From: Setoptus koraiensis
Lineage: Eukaryota > Arthropoda
Length of the DNA stretch: 64,000 bases
Direction: 5' to 3'
Assembly (NCBI GenBank): GCA_048013815.1
Contig: CM106585.1
Span: forward strand, 1,922,001 to 1,986,000
In this document: in pieces, positions 13,501-25,500 of the stretch
How the letters are laid out: each line of letters begins with the position of its first letter
Position numbering within the stretch: the first letter of the stretch is position 1
Position numbers and translations under genes: made by a program
Notes under the pieces: model-generated
Databases searched by the model: none
What the model saw: only the letters and a program-made list of their open reading frames with translations
What the model was told of the DNA's origin: nothing

Positions 13501-16500
13501 CTCGCTCTCTGGCAGCGACAACGAGCCTCTTATGCTAAATCTTGATAATGGATTCTCAGCACAATCGAGACACACAATCTGTACGCCGCCGGTGCATGCA
13601 ATATATGCAATACCCCCGGCGTACATTATGGCCGGGGGTATTCATATGGGCCCAGTTGAACTGGCTGCGACCGGACAGTTCACATTGTCTATTTATTTAT
13701 ACATTTGATGCACTAGCTTGTTGTATTCATTGAAAACTGTCGCTCTATCAATTATCAATTGATTCATCGTCATTTTTTGGCGACTCGACGGCCTGTCAAT
13801 GGCGAGTTACATGCTATTGTTTTCAGTTTCTTGTGGGCTCTTGTCCGATGGATCCAATGCAATGTTATCACGATATTATCATGATAACAATACAATATTG
13901 TCTGGTATTTGGTACATTCTCTATCCGATAGAGTCTATCGCGTTGATTTGTGAACGTGCCCTGCGAGCATTATTTCAAATTATTATTATATCAAATTGAT
14001 TTATTTTCTGTCCGTTCACCTTTGCAGGCAAACATAACCTGTGAGACAGGCGCAGCAAATCCGGCCCCGCTAATCGGTGAGTATTTGTCGCGCTAAATGA
14101 GCGCCAGCAAATTCACGACAACCACTCTTCATTGAGGGTGTTCGTTGAGTGTTGCCCAAGTGAATGATCGCTGACATCAAGGCCGTGGCTGTAATAAATA
14201 TAAGTGCTACAGTACTAATTAGCTAACTGATCTTCCGTGTTTGTGTGCTCGACGCTAATGGCGACCAACCAACTACAAAAATTGATTTGTTGATTGACCG
14301 GTTTCATTTGGCCCGCCAAACAAACTAACACAAACACAAAAACAATTGATTAAATGACCAAATGATCAAATGATCGAATCAACCAACCGACCAAACAAAC
14401 GGATAATTCAATGCAATGAAACAAAATGAAATGAAACAACACCAATGAACGACACGCAGCTTGGTTCGTTGGCGAGCGACCGGAGCCCATGTTGTCAAAT
14501 GTGCCAACAATGGACAAGTACAGTGGACAAGTGAAACAGCAACAACAGCGACAACTTTTAAGAATGGGACACAATGTGACAATGCCAATGAGCCAGCACG
14601 AGCACGATTGGATTGAGTTCATTGAAACGGAAATCATACACGACATGGCAGCTAATAGCAATAATAATTGCTCTGTCAAGTCAACATTGGTGCTATCTAG
14701 TGATAAATTGAATTTTCAATTAAATCACACAAAAGTGCAGTGTCTGGCATTGAATTGGTGGCTGCTGGACTTACTAATGGACAACAATAACATAACATTG
14801 TTGCCCGATGGCGGCAACATTGGGGCCCAAATTAATGACACTTCTGCCAAGCAAATTAGACAAGTCGTGCTTGCCTACAAGCGCCGACTCCATGACGGCG
14901 CCAACAACGATGACAGCGCCAACAACGACGACAGCGCCAACAATGACGATGACGCCAATATCAACCACGACAACAACAGCGCCAACAACCACGGCAACAA
15001 CAGCAACAACCAGGGCAACAACAACGACCGAGACGACAACTTGTCCAGTAAACAACTGGATGGCAAGTGGCGACAAAGTGGCCCGAATGAGAGAAAAAAA
15101 ATCACGCTTCTCAGCGAATGGGAACGGCGCACTCTTTGGGCCCAACTGAGGTACAATGCCGCGATGCAGGGCCCCAATGCGAGCCAACAGCAAGACGAAT
15201 TGGCGCAAGCGCTGCTAACCAGTCTTGTGGCCAGTCGCCCAGTGGAGCTCCAAGTGAGCATAGTGTGTAAGTACAACCACCACTTAATCAGACTGTGATT
15301 ATGAGAGCAAGGCCAGCACATGAGTTTGTTGACTGGCGGCAAGTAGGCGGCGCCACCGTGCAATAACCGGCTGATTGAAACGAGTGACCTGATAATTGTG
15401 AGCCCAACAAATCACGGCGAGACAGCGCAAAAGGAGCAAAAAGGAGCAAGAGAGAGCAAAAGAGAGCAAAAAATAGCAAAAGGGGCCAAAAAAGCAAGCG
15501 AAAGCGTGTAAAACGAGCGCACCGAGCGAGCAAAAATGGTGTATAATTTGCATGATAATACGCGCAGAGTTGTGAATGATTGATGATTGGGCCCCATTTG
15601 AACTTTGACGTTTAGCTGGAGGGGCCACTGACTCGGCCGGCAGCATCATTGGCCGGGCCAGTGCTCATTAGACGGCACTAAATGTTCATTACTGGCCGGC
15701 ATATCGCGCACTGTGCAGACACTGTGCGCTGGCGATATGCTGGCTGGTGCGCGTATAATCAATCGATGGGGCCTCACTTGTGGCGGCTCACAGTAGCGGT
15801 CGCAAACCGACAAACTCAATCTAATGAATTGTTGAAAGTTTGTCGGGCACGCATGCTGAACACAAACAAAAAGTAAACATAATTGTGTGAACTATGCATT
15901 TTGTGGCTTGCCGTCGCTGGCTGTGGCGGCGCCAAAGTGACGGCGCACTTGGCTGCGCATATCAGCAGTGTTGCGATGTCTGGCAATTGAATGGGGCCCC
16001 GGACAATTGGACCGCATCCCGTTGCAATTGTGCGCGGCGTCGTTCTCGGCTCGCGATTGGCGGCTCAATCCGCTCAACTCGCGATTGGCCGCTCAATCCG
16101 CTCGACGCGGATTGGCGGCGCTCAGCGGCGGATTGGCGAGCGCAAGTGGCCGCTAATTTTTAAGTTGCCCTCTCGCCGGCCCGACGCACACACACACGCC
16201 GTGGGCCCCTTTGTCTCTTTCAGCCCGGTCCGTTTGTCCGTTTGTGCGATGTTATCTGCGATCGCGTTTCCGATCGTCAATCGAGGCGCGCTGATGGGGC
16301 GCTCTCCGGCCTAACAAGTGACGCTCGCACAACAAACAACAACCGCGCAACACCAGTTAGCCGACACACTCAACAATGCACTCTAAACAGCTCGCCAAAG
16401 CAACAAAATAAAACGCAACGCGAAATAAAATAAACTGAAATGGAAACTGGAATAAAATGAAATGAAATGAAAGCGGCGCAACGAGCACGTTCAGCCGCTC

Positions 16501-19500
16501 TCGTTTCAGCGAACGTGCTCGGCCCTCAAGGCGAATATCCTGTCGAAATATCGCTGGTGTGCGATATGCAGCGTCGACGGCCGCGCCCGATTGGATCGGA
16601 TCGGATATTGAGATTGCCGTTCGCAGTTATGGTTTGCGATGGTGCGCGAGACGCAATCAATTGTGCGCTGCATTTAAAATTGTGTATTTCACTTGCACTT
16701 TTCACAATTTTCCCCATGCTCGTCGCGCCCAACTCAGATTCGCGGGCCAGCTCTTATTATTCATTATCATTATTAATTTGCTCGCTTTTTATCAACATTG
16801 GCGCTATTCTGTCGGCGCTATTCTGTCGGCGCTATTCTGTCGGCGCTATTCTGTTGGCGATATTTCGTTGGCGATATTTCAGCCGATACATTGGCCAGAT
16901 ATGTGTTTGGCTGCATATGCGGGTGTCGGCTGCAGCCAATGGTTCGGGCCCGCCGCGCATCGGCAAGTGGATAAACGACATGATTAATCTGTTGCCAGCC
17001 TCTTTGTTGCTGCGACTCGTCGTCGCTAGATACAGATCATATCTTTCTAGATTAATTACTGGCGCTGCCGCTGCCCCCGTTTGTGCAGCACATTTGTCGT
17101 CGTCACTTTCGTACGCGTTTTCACGTGTTCATTCGCGAGTCGCGAGTCGCGAATGAATACTCTGCTGTGCTCATTCACAACAGCGAATGAGTGAGTGAAG
17201 GTTGCCTCTAAAGTTTTACAATGGGCCGCCAGTATGATTTATGTGTACGGCGTGTCATCGGTTTTGCGTCACTTGGCTCCGGCACGCGAGCCAAGATTAT
17301 AGATTATAGATAAGCTCGTAGCCGGCGAGAGCACCTAGCTGCGTTCGCGACTCGCACTGTGTGCGATGCGCACAGCGCGTGGGTGTGTGTTGGAAATGGC
17401 CATTTCCAACAGTGTGTGCAGTGTGGCCAAAGTTGCCTTTGTCAAGTGCCAGCTGATCGAGTGATATGGAGTGATGTGATAAGTATTGACACATTGCTAC
17501 TTGGCAGCTAACATCGACTGGCACTGTCCGGCAACAACGACAGCGGCAACAACGACAGCAGCGGCAACAACGACAGCAGCGGCAACAACGACAACAGCGG
17601 CAACAACGACGACTGCCACCGCACGCTGACCGGAAGGGATAGTTTATTTATGGAGTGTGGAAAAGACAAGTGTAGTCATAGGTATTGCGTGTGCGTGTGC
17701 ATTGTCTATTGAGGCGAAATAATAAAATGCATCAATGTTGTTATCTCTGGTTGGCGTGTGAGTCGCTGTGTGTATGTCATTGTTGTCACAGATACACACA
17801 ATGTCACACACAATGAGCGGCCAGTTGAGCTGGCCAGTTAGTTACTGCGTGAATATTATCTTTTCATTTTGGTTTGTGTCAACGGTGTCTTGCGCAATCC
17901 TGCGACAATCCCCACAACAGAACAGACAGAGAAAACGAGCGAAATAACGGACGCGCACGGTATAATGTAAAACTGTCCACTTGCAATCTTTTGCCATGCA
18001 TGATCGATATCGACTTTTATCGATTTGATTTTCCTCCGTTTTCGTCCATTTTCCTCCATTTTCCTCCATTGGTCATGGTGACTTGAGTAGGAATTGGCAA
18101 GGGGCTCGCTTATCGTGTTATCACTGTATGCGATGATTATCATCGAAAGATACACACAAATAATACAACTATGTGTGTCCGAATCTAACTGTGTGCGTCT
18201 CGATCACGACTCGTGATTCACGAGATGACCCATGGCCAACAGCGCCACCAACAGCAGCAACAACAGCAGCGACAACCACAACAACAGCAACAGTAACAGA
18301 CGGCAGCCACAACGAAGCGACCAAAAGAATATGACGTAATGCGTGCGCGATTTTGCATAACGCGCGCGCGCTGGCTTTTGCCGCTAGTTGTGCGCGTGCT
18401 GGCCCAGCTCGGCCAGTGGCTAGATTATGGCGATTTATGGAAAGCGTTGGGCGCCGGTCCAACGTCGAATGTTGAATGGCCACTGACCGCTGGCCTGTAC
18501 ACTGAGCAGCGTGATCTAATCGATAATCTGGGCACAATCTCTTGTGACAAGATTCTTTTCATCTTGTGCCCGTCCGACGGTCGGCTGGTCAGTGTGGCTC
18601 GGTGTGGCTCGGTGTGGCTCGGTTCGGCTCGGCTCGGTCCAACAGACAGTCCAATCACGAGCGTCGTATGCTGTCGGTCAGTGTGGTCAGTTGGCGCAAG
18701 CGGCAGCAGCGTACCATCAGTCCATTGGTTTGTCCAAAATGTCATTTGTAATCTACACATATACAGCTACATCTAATTATTCAACATTCTTTGCCCATTC
18801 ATGCAACAATACCCATCAATACGCAATGCCCTGTCTCGCCACTACACGCCCTCATTCATTATAGTAAGCGATCGATATGCTGCACGTACTGCAACTTGCC
18901 GTTCCATTCAATGTCGTGCCATGGTCAGCCGTCCGCTGGCAACGCTGCCACTTATCTCACACGAAACCTCATATAACATCTCATATAACATCTTATATAA
19001 CATCTCATACAATATACGAGATGTTAAATAACATCTCGTATAATATATAAGATGTTATATAACATCTCGTATGATATACAACATTTTGAATAATGCATAA
19101 TATGTTATACACGGCGCACATAGTTGCAATATACAATTTTAACAACGGCACTCGTTCGCAACTGGCCGCAACCGGTAACAAGTGCAATTAGCAAATTTGT
19201 AATCAAATATCGACAGTAGCGCACAATTGCAATTGAGGCAACCGCTCTCATCGAGTGTGCAGTCGTGCTCAAAGTGACCCGATATGCATTTTTAATCCCA
19301 TTGATCCCATTGACGCAAGTGCGATCCATATCGCACTGGCCACTGTAAATATTTGTCCATGACAAAGTGTCATCATCGGCCAATTGTCGCGAAACAATTG
19401 CGCTAGCCACCGTGCTGACAATTGTGAATACAGACTCTGTATTACAGAGTGATGAACATATGAGAGCAGTGATTATACCGTGTGTTTCTTATGTAAATGT

Positions 19501-22500
19501 TTTGTCGCCCGATTTGTCGCTGTTAGTATCTGTGCCGAGACGCGAGTTGGCGCCGCTGACGCAACGACGCATTAACGGACGCAAATTGTTGACAAATAGT
19601 GAAAAACAACAAACGGGTTGTTTACGGGTCATAGTTACCCCTCACTTTTGCCACCTATTTTACAATATTTTACACTGGCTGGCCAAAGTGGTAACTGTTG
19701 GCGCTTGCAAAAGGTGTGCGACAAACGCAAGCAAAAGCAAAACTCTCTGGTCGAACTGATTGAACCGGCGATATTATATTAATACTTGTACTATTATTTG
19801 TGTTGGTGTTGGCGAGATATTGTCACCAAATTGCATTAATCGCTCAATTTAGCTTGTGCTGTTGTCGCAACCAATAACCCCGTTGCGATATTACATATTC
19901 TCTGGCTATATTTACTCAAGTGTATTTATATATTTATTGTGTGTTTTGTTGAATGGGCCGGGGCCGGCTCAGTGGAACTGGCCGCCGACGATGTCGAGCC
20001 CGAGGAATTCGCACCGCACCCGCACAAATATTGTCAGGCGGGGGCAGCCAAATGAGAAGGGGCCCCCGCTCGCATATAAGTTATATATGATATATGTGGT
20101 GTTATATAGATATCAGGCCAGCACGGGCACACATATTAAATTATGACGCACGCTCAAGTGTCGCTCAAATGGCCGCCCGGCCCCAGAAACCGACCAACGC
20201 CGACCGGCCAGCGTTTGCGGTCACTGGCCAGTCGGCAGTTGGGGCCAGCTTAAGTCCCGACGGGCCAAATCGATGGAGCGATTGGTGCGAGCGGGCAAAA
20301 CAATATCAATTCTCATTCGCGCAAGCCTTATTTGATTACAACTGGCCGGCGGATATTTTCTTGGCGCTAGTGTCGCAAGCTGGGGCCTCGGCTGGAGAGG
20401 GGGCGCGAGGTCACTTTGGGCGCTGCTCAATTTGTTATTTGTCGCTGCTCAATAATCTCACCACACCGCTACCGCTGCTAGCATTACCAGTGGTCACTAT
20501 GGGCACTATGGGCAGTGGGTGAAATATAACTGTGCTTACAACCAGTTGTGAGTTGCAAGTAAATACAGCCCCCGATGATGATGTCAAGCAGGGTCGGGTA
20601 TTGGGCAGCGGCACAAACACTGGGCACAGTGGGGCTGGTTTGCGGTCGCGGTCGCGCTTGTGGATTAATCAAAGGACAACTTTATGTACAAACTAACAAC
20701 GACAAAGACCCAATTTATCTCTGATAATGCAGCGCGGTGCGATATGCAGCCGCCAGTGGGCGCCCGGCGGCCCGCGGTTGGCCGAGCGGCCCGCGGTTGG
20801 CCGAGCGGCCCGCAGTTGGCCGAGCGGCGCCCCATTTTGGCGTTTTAGCAACAAACTTGGCACTGAGGAGACGAGACGCACACACAATAATGACTATTTG
20901 TGGTGATCGCTGGCAAAATATTTGGCAGACGCCATTGTTGGTGTCCGGCCAACGCGCCATTGTAGATAAACCATCATCAATTTAGCATAACCATAAGGCG
21001 CCCCCCTCAATATACCGCGCCCATTGAATACGCGCGCAAACGCATATATGTCGCATATGCATATAAGTGTATGCGACACACAATGCCGCTGCATACTGGC
21101 GCACTGGCTATACGCCGACTTATAGGCTACTTGTATTTGCACGTGTATGCGCGTCGCTTGTAGTGCCAATTGTGTTGCGCGTGCAACAAATCAGGTGCAC
21201 GCCGATGCCATGTTACGCAATGTGTATAATGAGAATAATAAGAGACAAGACTTTGCCAAGATGTGCCGCGTACTCATATACACACAGTGTGTGTGTAGTG
21301 CCATTACTATTAATCTCCACTTGCCCACTCACAGACCCGCTCGCCTCGTGTCCACTCACTGGCTACATCCGGCCGGCACCTAGCGCCGTTCGCGCACTCT
21401 TTATATTGCTTTTTATTGCTTTATTCTAGGCACATCTATGCTATACACTATTCCATGTCGCTGCAATGTGCCGTCAAACTGTATGTGGCGCTGTATATAG
21501 CCATGACATACACAGGCATGACTCATACCGGTGCCGATATGCGGCTTGGTATGCCCAAATACCAATTACTACAGTTGCATAATACGCAACTTCACTACGC
21601 AACACTCTCATTGCAGCATACTCTTACATTACAATGTAACAAGCTCTTATGCAAGAGTATGCTGCAAACAACAACGACTTGTTGTACTGACTCGCCTCGC
21701 AAATCTAACATAAATCTAATCTCATCTCTTTCTTGCTTGTCACCTTGTTTTTGTTTTGTCGGTGTCTCGCTATTTGTATCACTTTTATATTATTTATACA
21801 CACACATATTTTTACACGAACACATACGCGCAGACGAGCCAAAGTTCGTGCTGACAAGAGACGAAAGCCTTGCGACACCCGATAAACTACAAATGGGCCT
21901 CTATTTGCCACAACACAGCCACAACAGCCACCTTCGTTTACAACCGCAGGCCGCCACAGTTACAAACAACAGCCGTCTGCTTCCCATCATGCCACTGACA
22001 ATACCGGCCGAACCGGAAGCGGTAGTGTCAGCGGAAATGCTCAAACAGGAGACAACTTTAACAAGTGGCATAAACAGTGTTTTGTCACCTGACAAGTGGT
22101 TAAAGATTTACAAGTTCCATGTTCAGTCTAATCCCGGCTTAGACACAATTGTTTGGTATGAGATACTCAACTTTAAACAGCAACAATCAATCACGATGAA
22201 CCGAGACAACAACAACAACAACATAGATAACGACAACCTGGACAAATCAGCTTATGACTATCCGTCAGATAGGACGCCATCTGACGGAGCGGGCATTAAC
22301 GACGGGTTTGTTAGTTATGTTCGCAACCATGATTTAACTAATTTTGAATTGATTCCATTCACAATTAAATATCTCAGCGGCAATCATAGTGGCAATGGCC
22401 AGCCTGATCAATATGTCACAAGTACGAGCAAAGAGTCAGAAGACGACTATGACAAGAATGATGCTGGCAGCTACGTTAGAGCAACCAGCACAAAGATAAT

Positions 22501-25500
22501 TGTTTCCGGTCGTTGGCACAGTTGGCACAATGATTATCATTCGCTAGCAAATTTAACATTATTGTGCGTTGCATCAAACAAAATTGGCACATCGCATATG
22601 ATTTTCACTTTTCGTCCAGACAAAAACTCGACAAGATTGTCAATGATTAATAGCACTGCCCATAATAGTAACAACAACTGGAATAATTGGACTAGATCGA
22701 GTAATGCACAATTGTTGGCCAATAACATGGGCCAGAGTATTGTTGAGCAACACGACGATGTGTTTGTGAGTATTTCGCACCGGAACAAGACTGTTGAGCG
22801 ACCACAAACAACGGCAGTTGCAAACCAGTTGAGGAAATTCAATTTAAATGCAACAGCAGCACAGTTGGGCGATAGACACAACAAACAGCAGCAGCAACAA
22901 CAACAACAACAAACAACAACAAACGCCAGTTTGTTTGATAGAATGATAGTGAATAAATTCAACCAATTAAGCCAGAAAGAAGCAATGGTGCTCGTTTGGC
23001 TGACGCTGGCGTTGCTCTTGAGTTCGTTGGCTACTGTTCTGTTGATCATCGGTTATCACTACAAAAAAACAATTAAGTCAACTAGACAACAATCAGTGGT
23101 CAACAGCAACAACAAGCAGACAACAGGCTCCACCAGCACTGGCTCGTCGTCGTCATCTTCGTTCACCACAGACAGAGGCCACCATTCCAGAGACGATCAC
23201 AAGTCATCTCCTAGAGCATCATGCCAGCACCATCCACAGCAAACCGACGACAGTGTCGAGATGCTATTGCGTTCAGGCGCGGATAATCGCTTGCAAGCTC
23301 AATTGAGCAAACGTTTATCCCTTGACGACCTGACCAGTGGTCTATGTATCAATTCAAGGTGCCCCAATGATAATAACACTGGTGATAACAGCGACAATAA
23401 ATTGAAGCAAGCCAGCGTTCGCCACAGTCTCACTCTAGACAGAATGTCTCAGGTAAGACAGGCCAACATTGCGAGTACCTGTTTCGTCGTGCAATGTCCC
23501 ATTCAGAGATCTAGAGCAAACAGTGTAATTACGGCCCCGGATCGAGTGAGTTATATTAACGATGGCAATATACTTGACGATAGCAACCCCGACGACCACA
23601 ACGACAACATCAACCACGTGCAACAACAAACAATTGGCGATTATGGCGGCTCCATAGACATTTCAGGCGACGATGCACATTTAAAAATGAGACAAGCGTC
23701 AACTTTTAGTCAATTCAATCAGCTACACAGCAAACATTTAGAATACTGTAATAGAGACGACATTGATGAGACATCTTTAATGAGCTTGTCGCATCAGCAT
23801 CATCGACATTGTGATGCACGACAACGAACAGCCGCTCATAACCAATTTATAACTGATACAAACATTGTTGCCTGTGGTGACAACAACAATGTGAAAGATG
23901 ACGCTTCTCTGGAAATAATGTTACATAATGGTAATAACAGTAATATGGCCATAGAAGACGGTAAGCCATTGGCGGCGGATGCATTGGAGCTAGCGGATCA
24001 GTCGTCGTCGTCGATGTCGACTTTATTTAATACCAGCACCAGCGACTCGAAACTAACTAATATTGGCACACTATTAGTATCTGAGACCACTACTAACTGT
24101 GCCAACAACAACAACAACAACAACAACTTGCAACAGCAACAACAAATGAATCATATGGCAACGGATAATCAAGAAGAGAACAAAGGGCATCACTCGATTA
24201 ATTCCTGTCCCTCTCCATTGTTGTGTCAGTCGTCATTGGATCAACACCAATACTACAAACAACAGAAACAACATGACCACCAACATTACCAGCGGCAACA
24301 ACATTTCCAGGCTAGTGATGCTTGGACACCAGCCCTAACTAATGACCAACAACATCATTCAATGAACCAAAGTCATCGTCCCCTTATGGCCATGATGATG
24401 GTCAACACAGCACCAAACAACGTTGGTCATCTTAGTTCGTTACAAGTTTTCAAGCTAACTGGCCAAATGACTGACCAGCTAACCGACCAAATCATCGGCC
24501 ACCAGCCTGACAACCAACAAACAGAGCAACGCCACCATGAGCAATCAAATGAACTCCAATCGCAACTTCAACACCATCACCATCACCAGCTATACAGTGC
24601 TGGCCAGTTAATATCTGGTGCCGATCATCATCATCATTGGCCCCAATCGCATCAACATTCGATGTCAGTTCAGTCATCGGCAACCATTAAATCATTGAAT
24701 CACAACAACTGGAACACAAACAACACAACTATTATTCGAGATGGTGATAACAATCAACAACAGCAACAGCAACGCTTCAACAACGATGCAACAACAAACA
24801 TCATCAGATATTGCTATGATTCGGCAGCAAACAATATTAATGGACAACAAACATTGTCAGTGCAGCACACGCCAAGCTCGCCGTCATTGTCGTCCACGAT
24901 AGTCTTATCCAATCAACAATCAAAGCTTGCTGTCATCAGTAACGGCGCTAATGTCTATAATGCCAACACTAATCAACAAAATAATAATAACTGTAACATG
25001 TCGCTATCGTCTGACGAAACGTCGTCTACATCATCTCTCGACTTACATGGACGCCGTTCCATGAATCAACCATTGCTTATGATTCCCAATAACAACAGCG
25101 ACAGGCATCAGCAATACCACCATTTAGATGTCAAACAAACGTTTGGTCAGAGGTCAATTAATTCTGATGGCAAAAATCACTGTGCTACCCCCCAAAATAC
25201 ACACACAGACTACTGTAGATTAAACCAATTTCAGTCTGATTGTGATCACGCAACTAACACCATTTCAGTTAGGCCAGGAGCTACCGTCATATCTAATGGT
25301 CATAACCATGGCGGCTTGCGCCAATCGCAATCTACCACTTCTTCGCTTTCGTCATCCTCGAGCATGATTGGAAGAAGCTTGATGACCACCAGACACCAAG
25401 TTTGGCCCCTTCAAAATACCCATCAACCTTACAGCCTTTCGTTGAATTCTAAGGATTCCGACGAGCTCATGACAAACTCTTCGTCGCCTCCATCTAACTC

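Larger units (their letters stand above)
15267..21833 (+). other. Intron 6 of the receptor gene
   Basis: A 6.6-kb phase 1 intron. It holds GATTGGCGGCTCAATCCGCT-like repeats (about 16,050-16,140), minisatellites at 16,800-16,880 and 20,771-20,827, a palindrome at 17,388-17,411, CAACGACAGCGG repeats (about 17,530-17,620), GTGTGGCTCG repeats (about 18,590-18,640) and an AT-rich hairpin array at 18,970-19,079. An open stretch at 19,367-19,759 has no splice sites or homology I can support. The acceptor ACGCGCAG ends at 21833. Confidence 0.6.

Noticed and set aside
19367-19759. Open plus-strand frame in intron 6 with balanced composition
   Set aside because: No phased splice sites, no homology, and direct joining of exons 6 and 7 already gives a sensible linker.
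21416-21833. Open sequence in frame upstream of exon 7, including a hydrophobic stretch
   Set aside because: It is pyrimidine-rich before a phased acceptor, and using it would break the match with the phase 1 donor at 15,267.
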